Assembly (NCBI GenBank): GCA_040381035.1
Contig: JBEIHY010000118.1
Coordinates: 1 to 8,902 of the forward strand
Direction of reading: 5' to 3'
Length of the DNA stretch: 8,902 nucleotides
Source: REEB506 sp040381035
Lineage (GTDB): Bacteria > Pseudomonadota > Alphaproteobacteria > Caulobacterales > Aquidulcibacteraceae
The notes under the pieces are model-generated. The model saw only the letters and a program-made list of their open reading frames with translations, searched no databases and had not been told where the DNA came from. The position numbers and the translations under genes were made by a program. Numbering within the stretch: position 1 is the first letter of the stretch; each line of letters opens with the position of its first letter. Shown here in pieces: positions 1 to 7,865 of this stretch.

Positions 1-702
1 AAGCTGCTCGCGCAGCTGGTCCAACCCGGCGCGGTGGTGGTCGAGGGCGGAGCCAATATCGGCGCGCACACATTGTCGCTTGCCCGCGCCGTGGGGCCGG
101 GCGGACGGGTGATTGCGTTCGAGCCTCAGCCGGCGGTGTTTTATGATCTGTGCGCGGTGGCCGCGCTCAATGGCCTCACCCAGATTGACGCGCGCCGCCA
201 GGGTCTGGGGCGTGAGCCGGGGTGGTTGCAGGTCGATGGCCAAGATGATCCCAGCCGCGCCCATAATGCCGGCGGCCGTTCGCTCGCAACCCAAGGTTCG
301 GGTCCCGCCGTGCCGATCGTGCGCCTGGACGACGTGTTTGCCGAACCCGGCGCGCCGCAGCGCCTGGACATGATCAAGCTCGATGTCGAAGGCATGGAGG
401 GGGAGGCGCTCGCCGGGGCAGAGGGCGTCATCGCCCGTTACAAGCCGGCGCTTTATGTCGAGAACGACCGCATCGCACGCTCAGAAGCGCTGATCCGCCA
501 GATCTGGGAGCTGGGCTACAAACTTTGGTGGCACAAGCCGGCCCTGTTTGCTGCGGACAATTATTTCGGCGTGTCGCAGAACGTCTATGGCCGGATGATC
601 AGCCTCAATATGTTGGCCCTGCCGGATGGCGTGGCGCATCGGGTGGAGGGGCTGCAGCCGGTCGAAGATGCGACCTATAATCCGGTCGCCCCGCGCCGCT
701 AA
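1..702 (+). CDS. FkbM family SAM-dependent methyltransferase (5' end missing)
   Basis: The reading frame is open from the first base, so the gene is cut by the window edge and 233 C-terminal residues are visible. A glycine-rich SAM-binding motif I (VVEGGANIGAHT) lies at about visible residues 13-24. An acidic FEP motif follows at the end of the next strand, and then the FkbM hallmark IKLDVEGMEGEAL. This order is typical of the FkbM fold (Methyltransf_21), whose members often O-methylate sugars or other small acceptors. The true substrate cannot be read from sequence. A GTG at 34 is in frame but is probably internal, because it falls right before motif I and the frame stays open upstream. It is followed by a 72-bp gap and ilvD on the same strand. 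No convincing terminator was seen in the gap. Family call is firm; function is generic. Confidence 0.88.
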   Translation, partial: KLLAQLVQPGAVVVEGGANIGAHTLSLARAVGPGGRVIAFEPQPAVFYDLCAVAALNGLTQIDARRQGLGREPGWLQVDGQDDPSRAHNAGGRSLATQGSGPAVPIVRLDDVFAEPGAPQRLDMIKLDVEGMEGEALAGAEGVIARYKPALYVENDRIARSEALIRQIWELGYKLWWHKPALFAADNYFGVSQNVYGRMISLNMLALPDGVAHRVEGLQPVEDATYNPVAPRR

Positions 703-774
703 CGACAAGGCTTTTCTCGGCCGCATAGCGGGCCTAGAACGTGTGCGGGCGATCCGCGCCGCTTGGGTTTTCGC

Positions 775-2493
775 ATGAGCCGTTGGGACAAAACCAAACT
801 TCCGTCACGCCACTCCACCATGGGTCCGGAGCGCGCGCCCCATCGCAGCTATTACTACGCTATGGGGCTCGGCACACGTGAGATTGAGCAGCCCTTTGTT
901 GGCGTTGCCTCGTGCTGGAATGAAGCAGCGCCGTGCAATACCGCATTGATGCGCCAGGCCCACAAGGTCAGCGAAGGCGTCAAGGCAGGCGGCGGCACGC
1001 CCCGCGAATTCTGCACCATCACTGTCACTGACGGCATCGCCATGGGCCATGAGGGGATGCGCTCCTCGCTTGCCTCGCGCGATCTGATCGCCGACAGCGT
1101 GGAACTCACAATGCGCGGCCATTCTTACGACGCGCTGGTCGGCTTGGCCGGCTGCGACAAGAGCCTGCCGGGCATGATGATGGCGATGCTGCGGCTCAAT
1201 GTGCCGAGCGTGTTTTTGTATGGCGGCTCGATCTTGCCGGGCAATTGGCGCGGCCAGGATGTGACGGTCATCAACGTCTTTGAGGGCGTTGGCCAACACA
1301 GCGCTGGCAAAATGAGCTTTGAAGATCTGTGCGATCTGGAAAAGCACGCCTGCCCGGGCGATGGCGCCTGCGGGGGCCAGTACACCGCCAACACCATGGC
1401 GTGTGTGGCCGAAGCCATCGGGCTCGCATTGCCGTTATCGTCGGCGCTGCCGGCGCCCTATCTGCACCGCGACGCCTATGCGGTGGCGAGTGGCGAAGCC
1501 GTGGTGCGGCTGATCGAACAAAACCTCCGGCCTCGAACGATCTGCACCCGTGAAGCGTTTGAGAACGCCGCCATTGTCGTTGCCGCCAGCGGCGGATCGA
1601 CCAATGCCGGCCTGCATCTGCCAGCCATGGCGCATGAATGCGGCGTGAAATTCTCGCTCAAGGACATGGCGGAGATTTTCAAGAAAACGCCGTGGCTGTG
1701 TGACCTTCAACCCGGCGGCAAATATGTCGCCAAACACATGGGCGAAGCCGGTGGCGTGCCGGCTTTGCTGCGCGTGCTGCTCGATGCGGGCCTCATCCAT
1801 GGCGATGTGATGACCGTCACCGGCAAGACGCTGCGGGAAAATCTCGACGGCGTTGCCTGGCGCACCGATCAGGATGTGATCCGGCCTTACGCCAATCCCT
1901 TGTCGCCCGATGGCGGGGTGGTGGGCTTGTGGGGCTCACTCGCGCCCGATGGCGCCATCGTCAAAATCGCCGGCATGAAAAACCTCGCCTTCCGCGGCCC
2001 CGCGCGCGTGTTTGAGGGCGAGGCCGCGTGTTTCCACGCCGTTGAAAACCGCCTCTACAAGGAAGGCGAAGTACTGGTGATCCGCTATGAAGGCCCGCGC
2101 GGCGGGCCGGGCATGCGCGAAATGCTCACCACGACTGCTGCGCTTTATGGTCAGGGCATGGGCGACAAAGTTGCGCTGATCACGGACGGTCGCTTCTCCG
2201 GCGCCACGCGCGGCATGTGTGTTGGCCATGTCGGGCCGGAAGCGCAGACTGGCGGGCCGATCGCGCTCGTGCGCGACGGCGACATGATCAGCATCGACGC
2301 CGCCCATGGCCGGCTCGATCTGGAAGTGAGCGACGCCGAACTGGCCGAACGGCGCAAAGCCTGGGCCCCGCGCGTGACGAATTACGGCTCCGGAGCGCTG
2401 TGGAAATACGCCCAGTTGGTCGGCCCGGCGCATGAAGGCGCAGTGACCCATCCCGGCCTTGCGGGGGAGCGCCACATCTATGCCGACATCTGA
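775..2493 (+). CDS. ilvD: Dihydroxy-acid dehydratase (IlvD/Edd family)
   Basis: This enzyme dehydrates 2,3-dihydroxy-isovalerate and 2,3-dihydroxy-3-methylvalerate to the keto acids that precede valine, leucine and isoleucine, in the cytoplasm. From ATG 775 it is 572 residues, matching the shorter DHAD subgroup (about 560-575) rather than the ~615-residue E. coli type. The three expected Fe-S ligands are present: Cys54 in AAPCN, Cys127 in GLAGCDKS and Cys199 in GDGACGG. Lys129 after Cys127-Asp128 is the residue carbamylated in family structures. The signature GQGMGDKVALITDGRFSGAT near the C-terminus is intact. In-frame TTG at 763 would add four residues (MGFR), but ATG 775 fits family starts better; neither has a clear Shine-Dalgarno. 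The family also contains sugar-acid dehydratases, but the overall wording follows true DHADs. The 3' end overlaps the next gene. Confidence 0.95.
   Translation: MSRWDKTKLPSRHSTMGPERAPHRSYYYAMGLGTREIEQPFVGVASCWNEAAPCNTALMRQAHKVSEGVKAGGGTPREFCTITVTDGIAMGHEGMRSSLASRDLIADSVELTMRGHSYDALVGLAGCDKSLPGMMMAMLRLNVPSVFLYGGSILPGNWRGQDVTVINVFEGVGQHSAGKMSFEDLCDLEKHACPGDGACGGQYTANTMACVAEAIGLALPLSSALPAPYLHRDAYAVASGEAVVRLIEQNLRPRTICTREAFENAAIVVAASGGSTNAGLHLPAMAHECGVKFSLKDMAEIFKKTPWLCDLQPGGKYVAKHMGEAGGVPALLRVLLDAGLIHGDVMTVTGKTLRENLDGVAWRTDQDVIRPYANPLSPDGGVVGLWGSLAPDGAIVKIAGMKNLAFRGPARVFEGEAACFHAVENRLYKEGEVLVIRYEGPRGGPGMREMLTTTAALYGQGMGDKVALITDGRFSGATRGMCVGHVGPEAQTGGPIALVRDGDMISIDAAHGRLDLEVSDAELAERRKAWAPRVTNYGSGALWKYAQLVGPAHEGAVTHPGLAGERHIYADI
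2463..2469 (+). promoter_or_regulatory. Ribosome binding site inside the end of ilvD
   Basis: GGGGGAG lies 10 bases before ATG 2480. It is the only good Shine-Dalgarno near the start of the DUF3137 gene, and it favours ATG 2480 over the in-frame TTG at 2459, which would begin upstream of it. Its position inside ilvD suggests the downstream gene is translated by ribosomes finishing ilvD or re-initiating there. Confidence 0.55.
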
Positions 2494-3478
2494 ATCGCTG
2501 GACCTCGCCAAACTCGACGACGCCGGCTTCAATGTGCTGTGGCGTGACAAGATCGAACCGATCTTTGCCCGCTATGAAGCGCCGCGCCTCACCGCCAAGG
2601 AGAAGTATAAGCAACGCCTGACGTGGGGGCTGCCGGCGGCGGCCGCGTTTGGGATTGGGCTCGGCGTGATTTTTCAAGACGTCGTATTAGCGGTCATTGT
2701 CGCGGCGCTCTCGGCCATCGTGGCTTATGTGTTTGCGTTGTATCCCTTGGGCGAGGTTGGCCAGCAGGTGAAGTCTAAGCTGCTCAATGCGTTGGCCGCT
2801 GCGATTGGCGCGACCTATCACGCCAAGATGCGGCCCGACGGGGTGATGGAGCGCACACGCTCGCTGGGCCTTACGCCGAGCGCGGACCGATCCAGCTTCG
2901 ACGATTGGTTCCACGGCACGCGCCATTCCTGCCCGTTTGATCTTTTTGAAGCGCATCTGGAGAATGAACATCGCGACAAGGATGGCGACACCGACTGGGT
3001 CACCGTGTTTCGCGGCCAGATCATCCGCCTGACCTTTCCGAAAAAATTCCTCGCCACCACCGTAGTGCGCCGCGACGCCGGCATCTTCAATGGCCTCATG
3101 GGATTGGGTAAAGTCGATGGCGCAAAGCTTGAGCGCGTCGGCGTGGCCGATCCGACCTTCGAGAGGACCTTTGAAATCTGGTCCACCGATCAGGTCGAGG
3201 CGCGCTACCTTATGCATCAAGTGCTGATGCAGCGGCTGCTCGACATGGAAACGATGTTTCATGGAAAGCGCCTGCGCTGCGGTTTTCAGGACGGCGAGAT
3301 GGTGATCGCGATCGAAGGCGGCGACAAGTTTGAGGTGGGCGACATGACCAAGTCACTCACCGATCCGACCATGGCGCGCAGCATCGTGGATCAGCTGCGC
3401 CAGATCATGCTTCTGATCGACGATGTTCTCACCGCCGAAGAGGCCGTTCTGAAAGCCCATCAAGCGCGCCAGACCTAG
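2480..3478 (+). CDS. DUF3137 domain membrane protein
   Basis: This 332-residue protein has no known biochemical role. A short charged N-terminus (about 1-47, rich in Lys/Arg near the end) is followed by two adjacent hydrophobic helices at about 48-66 and 68-88 with a tight turn between them. The rest is a soluble domain of about 240 residues. The block from about 150 to 315 (FDLFEAHLENEHRD, then VFRGQIIRLTFPKKF, then RLRCGFQDGEMVIAIEGG and a final DDVL) is what I recognise as DUF3137. The two-helix hairpin suggests that both the N-terminus and the C-terminal domain lie in the cytoplasm, which is inference. ATG 2480 overlaps the last 14 bases of ilvD in a different frame and has its own Shine-Dalgarno, so co-translation with ilvD is likely. 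The gene ends 19 bp from the convergent glucosidase, with no obvious terminator hairpin between them. Confidence 0.82.
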   Translation: MPTSESLDLAKLDDAGFNVLWRDKIEPIFARYEAPRLTAKEKYKQRLTWGLPAAAAFGIGLGVIFQDVVLAVIVAALSAIVAYVFALYPLGEVGQQVKSKLLNALAAAIGATYHAKMRPDGVMERTRSLGLTPSADRSSFDDWFHGTRHSCPFDLFEAHLENEHRDKDGDTDWVTVFRGQIIRLTFPKKFLATTVVRRDAGIFNGLMGLGKVDGAKLERVGVADPTFERTFEIWSTDQVEARYLMHQVLMQRLLDMETMFHGKRLRCGFQDGEMVIAIEGGDKFEVGDMTKSLTDPTMARSIVDQLRQIMLLIDDVLTAEEAVLKAHQARQT

Positions 3479-3497
3479 AGCCTCGCGCCGGAAGACA

Positions 3498-5102
3498 TCA
3501 CAGCGTTGCGCGTGTGGCGAACACGCCGCCAAAGGCCGGCAGCGTGACAGCGCCGTCTTGCAAGCTGCCGGGAAGGCCGCTGGGCAATGTGTGTGCGCCG
3601 GCAAGTGCGGGATCGGTGAAATGCTGGGCTTGATCGGAGAAATTGAGCACGACCGCCACGACTGAGTCGCCGTGACGGCGGGTCAGCGCCAAAAGGGCTG
3701 CGTCGGCGTGAAGAATGTCAACCGCGCCGAGGCGCAGCGCCGGGCTGGCGCGGCGCAGGCCGATCAGGGCGCGGGCAAAGGTGAGGAAGCTGTCGGGGTC
3801 GGCTTGCGCCGGCGCCGACAAGGGCGGATGGCGCGGGTCCATCGGCAGCCAGGCGTCGGGCGCGCTGGTGAAGCCCGCCATCGGCGTTTGCCTCGTCCAC
3901 GGCATCGGCGTGCGCGCACCGTCGCGCCCGATCGGGGCCGGCCAAAACCGGATCGCTTCGGGATCGCGCAGGCGCTCATAGCTCACTGCGCCATCGGGCA
4001 AGCCGAGTTCTTCGCCTTGATACAAAAAGATTGTGCCGCGCAGCGCCAGAAGGGCCGCCAGCATCACGCGGGTATGGGCCGGAATGTCTGAACACAGACG
4101 ACTGGCAAAGCGCGGCACGTCATGATTGCCAAGCGACCAGGACGGCCAGCCCTGCCCATCGCTCCATGCGCCCATGGCCTTAACGAAATCGGCCGGCTTC
4201 AAATCGCGCGCATAGAGGAACTGGAACGAATAAGCGGTGTGCAGGCGATCATCGCCAATCGTATAGGCGCGCTGGGCGGCAAGCTCATCGTCGGCAACCA
4301 GTTCGCCCACCGCCATGCGATCGGGATAGCTGTCGAGCACGCCGCGCAGGCGCGCGATGAAGGCGAGGTTTTCGGGCCGGTTGCTGTCATAGAGCCGCTT
4401 TTGGAACTGGTGCGGCCGGTTTGGCGGCTTCAGATAGTCCGCTTTCGGATTATCGCGCAGCGCCACATCATGCATGTAATAATTTGCCACATCGAGCCGG
4501 AAACCATCGACGCCACGATCAAGCCAGAAGCGCGCGACATCGAGGATCGCGTTCTGCACCGCGACATTGTGCAGATTGAGATCGGGCTGGCTGGTGAGGA
4601 AATTGTGCAGATAATATTGCCGTCGGCGTGGGTCCCATTCCCAGGCCGGGCCGCCAAACAGCGATTGCCAATTGTTCGGCGGCGTGCCGTCCGGTTTCGG
4701 ATCGGCCCACACATACCAGTCGGCTTTGGAATTGGTGCGATCGGCGCGGCTCTCTGAAAACCAGGCGTGCGCGTCGGCAGTGTGGGAATAGACCTGATCG
4801 ACGATGAGTTTCAGGCCAAGCGCGTGCGCGCGCGCCACCACCGCGTCAAAATCGGCCAGAGTTCCAAACACCGGATCGACGTCGCAATAATCGGCCACGT
4901 CATAGCCGAAATCCTTCAGCGGCGTGGTGAAGAACGGCGACAGCCAGACGCCATCCACGCCCAGCGAGGCGACATGATCAAGATGGGCGAGCACGCCGGG
5001 CAGATCGCCCCAGCCGTCGCCATTGCTGTCGCAAAAGCTGAGCGGATAGATTTGATAAATCGTCGCGCCGCGCCACCACGGCGCATCCGTTGCGGAATTC
5101 AT
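3498..5102 (-). CDS. GH13 alpha-glucosidase
   Basis: This 534-residue glycoside hydrolase probably releases glucose from the non-reducing end of short alpha-glucosides such as maltose. All four GH13 regions are visible: region I DQVYSH (Asp102-His107), region II GFRLDVAN with nucleophile Asp204, region III VGELV with acid/base Glu267, and region IV SLGNHD with transition-state stabiliser Asp328. A DSNGDGWGD loop at 25-33 is the calcium-binding-type loop of the oligo-1,6-glucosidase group. The (beta/alpha)8 barrel spans about 10-440 with a small beta domain to the end. Residue wording and length resemble GH13_23 enzymes of Alphaproteobacteria and Halomonas (inference). No signal peptide is seen, so it should be cytoplasmic. 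The frame stays open to 5531, but ATG 5102 is chosen because homology begins there (WWRGATIYQIYP at 9-20) and a good Shine-Dalgarno precedes it. No maltose transporter or LacI-type regulator is nearby. Confidence 0.93.
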   Translation of the reverse strand: MNSATDAPWWRGATIYQIYPLSFCDSNGDGWGDLPGVLAHLDHVASLGVDGVWLSPFFTTPLKDFGYDVADYCDVDPVFGTLADFDAVVARAHALGLKLIVDQVYSHTADAHAWFSESRADRTNSKADWYVWADPKPDGTPPNNWQSLFGGPAWEWDPRRRQYYLHNFLTSQPDLNLHNVAVQNAILDVARFWLDRGVDGFRLDVANYYMHDVALRDNPKADYLKPPNRPHQFQKRLYDSNRPENLAFIARLRGVLDSYPDRMAVGELVADDELAAQRAYTIGDDRLHTAYSFQFLYARDLKPADFVKAMGAWSDGQGWPSWSLGNHDVPRFASRLCSDIPAHTRVMLAALLALRGTIFLYQGEELGLPDGAVSYERLRDPEAIRFWPAPIGRDGARTPMPWTRQTPMAGFTSAPDAWLPMDPRHPPLSAPAQADPDSFLTFARALIGLRRASPALRLGAVDILHADAALLALTRRHGDSVVAVVLNFSDQAQHFTDPALAGAHTLPSGLPGSLQDGAVTLPAFGGVFATRATL

Positions 5103-5299
5103 ATCTGCACCCTTACCCTTCGTCGCGCGGACGAGTAATGATTGCCATACGCTGGGACTGATGATGACTGACTCACGCGATACAGCCAAACGACAACAGT
5201 TGAATTGCAGCCTGCGCGCCTTGCTGTCCGAGGGGTTTGCTGCTGGCAGGAGCTGTCGCGCCGCAGGCGTCAGCTGAAAGGTGGGGGGCCTCAGCCGCC
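5103..5299 (-). other. Intergenic region between ppk2 and the alpha-glucosidase gene
   Basis: This 197-bp stretch is the largest gap in the window. It should hold the end of the ppk2 transcript and any promoter of the glucosidase. Just after the ppk2 stop on the minus strand, GGCGGCTGA and TCAGCTGACGCC form an imperfect inverted repeat without a following T-run, so a terminator is not convincing. At 5153-5176 there is a short run of GACT/GATG repeats ending in the palindrome TGACTCA (5169-5175). No -35/-10 pair stands out. I see no small gene here. Confidence 0.4.
5110..5120 (-). promoter_or_regulatory. Ribosome binding site of the alpha-glucosidase gene
   Basis: On the minus strand the sequence AAGGGTAAGGG ends seven bases before ATG 5102. 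The two AAGGG copies make this the clearest Shine-Dalgarno in the window, and it decides the start against the much longer open frame that continues to 5531. Confidence 0.7.
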
Positions 5300-6127
5300 T
5301 TACACGATCACAAAATCCGCTGGCTTCCAGTCGAAGGTCGGATAGTGCGGCGCCATTTCTTCCAGCGTGCCGCGCACGATCGTTGAGACGATCGCATTGC
5401 GCCGCCATTTTTTGTCCGCTGGAATCACGCGCCAGGGGGCGTGTTCGGTAGAGCAGCGATTGAGGACGGTTTCGTAAGCGGCTTGGAAATCCGGCCACAG
5501 CTTGCGGTCTTCCAAATCGCCGGCATTCCATTTCCAGCGTTTGGTCGGGTCATCGAGGCGTTCCTGCAATCGCTCCTTCTGCACATCCTTGCTGATATGG
5601 AGCATGAATTTCAGGATGGTGACGCCGTTCTCGGTCAAGTGGCGCTCGAAATCATTGATCTGGGCATAGCGCTTCTCGATCGCATCGGGCGGGGCGAAGC
5701 CGCGCACTTTCACGACCAGCACATCTTCATAGTGCGAGCGGTTGAAAATGCCGATCGTGCCCTTGCGCGGGACGACCTTGTGGATGCGCCAGAGATAATC
5801 TTGGTCGAGTTCCTCCTCGCTCGGCTTGCCGAACGGCGTCACGGTGACGCCCAGCGGCCCGGTGGCGTTGAACACGCCGCGCACCGTGCCGTCCTTGCCG
5901 GATGTGTCTGTGCCTTGCAGCACGACCAGCAGCGCACGCTTGCCTTCGGCGAACAGCACGTCCTGCAAGGCATTGATCGCCTCGGCGTTCTCGCGCGTCA
6001 GCGCTTCGGCCTTCTCCCGATCGGGGAACAGGTTCTTTCCCTCAGTCGAGAGCTTGGCGATTTTGACCTCGCCGTCGTGGGCGACGCGCACCGCGTCGTC
6101 GATCTTTGTCCAGTCGTGATTGCTCAT
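5300..6127 (-). CDS. ppk2: Class III polyphosphate kinase 2 (PPK2 family)
   Basis: This 275-residue enzyme uses inorganic polyphosphate to phosphorylate nucleotides; class III members can take AMP to ADP and on to ATP. The Walker A motif QGTDTSGKDGT is at 71-81 (Lys78) with the PPK2-specific Asp74. The lid/Walker B region IGIFNRSHYEDVLVVKV (125-141) carries the NRSHYEDVL wording of class III, unlike the DRSWYNRAGVE of class I. Further class III blocks are visible: DYLWRIHKVVPRKG, LKFMLHISKDVQKERLQERL, GDLEDRKLW and a C-terminal APWRVIPADKKW. Length fits a single-domain PPK2. The open frame runs upstream to 6874, but homology and ordinary codon use begin at ATG 6127. The Shine-Dalgarno is weak. 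It is divergent from the broken methyltransferase, only 30 bp away, and lies upstream of the glucosidase on the same strand. Confidence 0.95.
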   Translation of the reverse strand: MSNHDWTKIDDAVRVAHDGEVKIAKLSTEGKNLFPDREKAEALTRENAEAINALQDVLFAEGKRALLVVLQGTDTSGKDGTVRGVFNATGPLGVTVTPFGKPSEEELDQDYLWRIHKVVPRKGTIGIFNRSHYEDVLVVKVRGFAPPDAIEKRYAQINDFERHLTENGVTILKFMLHISKDVQKERLQERLDDPTKRWKWNAGDLEDRKLWPDFQAAYETVLNRCSTEHAPWRVIPADKKWRRNAIVSTIVRGTLEEMAPHYPTFDWKPADFVIV

Positions 6128-6157
6128 TGTGGTAAAGTGCGCGATTTTCGGGCCACG

Positions 6158-6928
6158 ATGCAACAGGCCAATCACCGCGCCGGCGGAGATTACGACTATG
6201 ACGTCAAGGGCGCCGGCTACGCCGCCCAACGCCGCGCCGATCCGCGGATCGCGGCCATCATCTGGGATTGTCTGGGCGACGCATGCTCGGTTTTGAATGT
6301 CGGCGCGGGAACCGGCAATTACGAGCCGCTCGATCGCATGGTCGTGGCGCTGGAGCCCTCCGCGGCCATGCGCGCCGAGCGCCTGGCGCATGCCGCGCCC
6401 TGCGTGATCGGCGTCGCAGAAGCCCTGCCATTTGATGATCACAGCTTTGACGCGGTAATGTCGAATCTCAGCTGCCATTAATGGGCCGATAAGCCCAATG
6501 GGATCGCCGAACTGCGCCGCGTGGCGCGCGGGCCGGTTGCGGTGCTGACGTTTGATCCCGTCGCCCTGCAAGAGAGCTGGCTGACGCTCAATATGGCCGA
6601 TATCGCTGCGGCCGAAGCGGCGCGATTCCTGCCGATCGAAACGCTGAGCGCGCATCTCGGCGGCGAAGTCGAGGTGTGGCCGTGCCGCGTGCTGCAAAAC
6701 TGCACTGACAGGTTTATGGAGGCCTTCTTTGGCGGGCCGGAGCATTTCCTCGATCCGCAAAAGCGGGCGGCGCAATCGGCCTGGGCGTTTGCGCCGGCGG
6801 GGGCGGAAGCACGATTTGTTGCGAAACTGGCGGCTGATCTTGCAAGCGGCGCATGGGACGCGCGCTATGGCCATCTGCGCACCGCGCCTTTCTTTGACGG
6901 CAGCCTGCGGTTGCTGATCGCGCGCTAA
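6158..6928 (+). pseudogene. Class I SAM-dependent methyltransferase interrupted by an in-frame TAA
   Basis: Read through, this is a ~256-codon Methyltransf_11-type protein. The first 107 residues hold SAM motif I (VLNVGAGTGNYE at 45-56), an acidic motif ALEPS with Glu66, AEALPFDD at 88-94, and the post-II strand FDAVMSNLSCH. A TAA at 6479-6481 (codon 108) then stops translation. In the same frame the protein continues without a shift as WADKPNGIAELRRVARGPVAVLTFDP and another ~120 residues to the stop at 6926-6928. Family members usually read HHW or HQW here, so the TAA replaces a single His or Gln; Gln (CAA to TAA) would need one base change. A 107-residue product would lack the second half of the fold. 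ATG 6158 is the likely start; its Shine-Dalgarno is weak. Substrate unknown. The rest of the frame is undecayed, so the lesion is recent, a sequencing error, or recoded. Confidence 0.82.
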
Positions 6929-6938
6929 AGCCGCAGTC

Positions 6939-7814
6939 TTAAGCGAACACGACCGTACGGGGCGGGGCGATCACCACGCGCCGTTCCAAATGCCAGCGCA
7001 CCGCCCGCGCCAGCACCGTGCATTCAAGATCTCGGCCCATTTCCATCAGGTCTTTTGGCGTATGGTGGTGTGAGACGCGCGTCACTTGCTGTTCGATGAT
7101 CGGGCCCTCATCGAGATCTGCGGTGACAAAATGGGCTGTCGCGCCAATGATCTTCACCCCGCGGTTATGGGCCTGCTGATAGGGATTGGCGCCCGTGAAG
7201 CTCGGCAGAAAAGAGTGCTGGATATTGATGCAACGCCCGGCCAAAGCTGCACAGGTCGGCGCTGAAAGCACTTGCATATAGCGCGCCAACACCAACAGTT
7301 CCGCGCCGGACTGCGCCATCAACGCCAGCAGCTGCGCTTCGGCGGCGGATTTGGCGGCGGCGCTGACCGGCACATGATGGTACGGCGCGCCGCGCCATTC
7401 GGCGAAACTGCGCATGTCGTCATGGTTGGAGATGACGCCAGCGATGTCAGCCTTCAGCCAACCTGTTTCGATGCGGTGCATCAAATCATAAAAGCAATGG
7501 CCATGGCGCGATACGGCGATCATGATTTTCGGCCGTTGGGCTGCGTCATGAAACGCCCAGCGCATTTCAAAGCGCCGCCCAATCGGGGCAAAGCCGGCTT
7601 CCAACTCGGCAAGATCGGCGCGCTTGGCGTCAGGAGCGGAGCACGCCGTTCGCATGAAGAAGCGACGCGATCCTGGCTCGTGGAACTGGTCGCTTTCTTC
7701 GATCGACAGGCCGCGATCGGCCAGGAATGTGGCGGTGGCGGCCACGATGCCGATCGTGTCGGGGCATTCGAGCGTCAGAATAAATCGCGCTGTTTGGTCG
7801 GGATCGTTTTCCAT
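6939..7814 (-). CDS. purU: Formyltetrahydrofolate deformylase (PurU), catalytic His replaced by Gln
   Basis: PurU hydrolyses 10-formyl-tetrahydrofolate to formate and tetrahydrofolate, balancing one-carbon pools in the cytoplasm. The 291-residue product has the family layout: an N-terminal ACT domain (about 8-90, starting FILTLECPDTIGIVAAT) and a C-terminal formyltransferase fold (about 95-285). The catalytic region reads CINIQHSFLPSF with Asn197, and LDEGPIIEQ carries Asp235, matching the Asn and Asp of the formyltransferase triad. The residue two after Asn197, normally the catalytic His (NIHHSFLP in E. coli PurU, NIHPSLLP in PurN), is Gln199 here, with His200 next to it. ATG 7814 is chosen because homology starts directly after it; an in-frame TTG at 7820 is possible and the Shine-Dalgarno is poor. 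It lies downstream of rpsD and its terminator, and is convergent with the broken methyltransferase 10 bp away. Confidence 0.92.
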   Translation of the reverse strand: MENDPDQTARFILTLECPDTIGIVAATATFLADRGLSIEESDQFHEPGSRRFFMRTACSAPDAKRADLAELEAGFAPIGRRFEMRWAFHDAAQRPKIMIAVSRHGHCFYDLMHRIETGWLKADIAGVISNHDDMRSFAEWRGAPYHHVPVSAAAKSAAEAQLLALMAQSGAELLVLARYMQVLSAPTCAALAGRCINIQHSFLPSFTGANPYQQAHNRGVKIIGATAHFVTADLDEGPIIEQQVTRVSHHHTPKDLMEMGRDLECTVLARAVRWHLERRVVIAPPRTVVFA

Positions 7815-7865
7815 GGCCAATTCTGCGCCGCACTCGAAGATCGGCGGATGAAGACAGCGCCGCGC

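Noticed and set aside
717..736. GGCCGC-ATA-GCGGGCC inverted repeat after the FkbM gene
   Set aside because: The stem is imperfect and no T-run follows, so it is not a convincing terminator.
5103..5531. N-terminal extension of the alpha-glucosidase frame
   Set aside because: The open frame continues upstream but overlaps the end of ppk2, has no GH13 homology, and bypasses the strong Shine-Dalgarno before ATG 5102.
6120..6148. TTGCTC/GATTTT promoter-like pair before the methyltransferase
   Set aside because: Spacing is 17, but each box matches only three of six positions, and the pair overlaps the ppk2 start region; likely chance.
5441..6157. + strand open frame leading into the methyltransferase
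   Set aside because: It is antisense to ppk2; only the part from ATG 6158 matches the methyltransferase family.
6128..6874. N-terminal extension of the ppk2 frame
   Set aside because: It is antisense to the methyltransferase remnant and lacks PPK2 wording; family homology begins just after ATG 6127.
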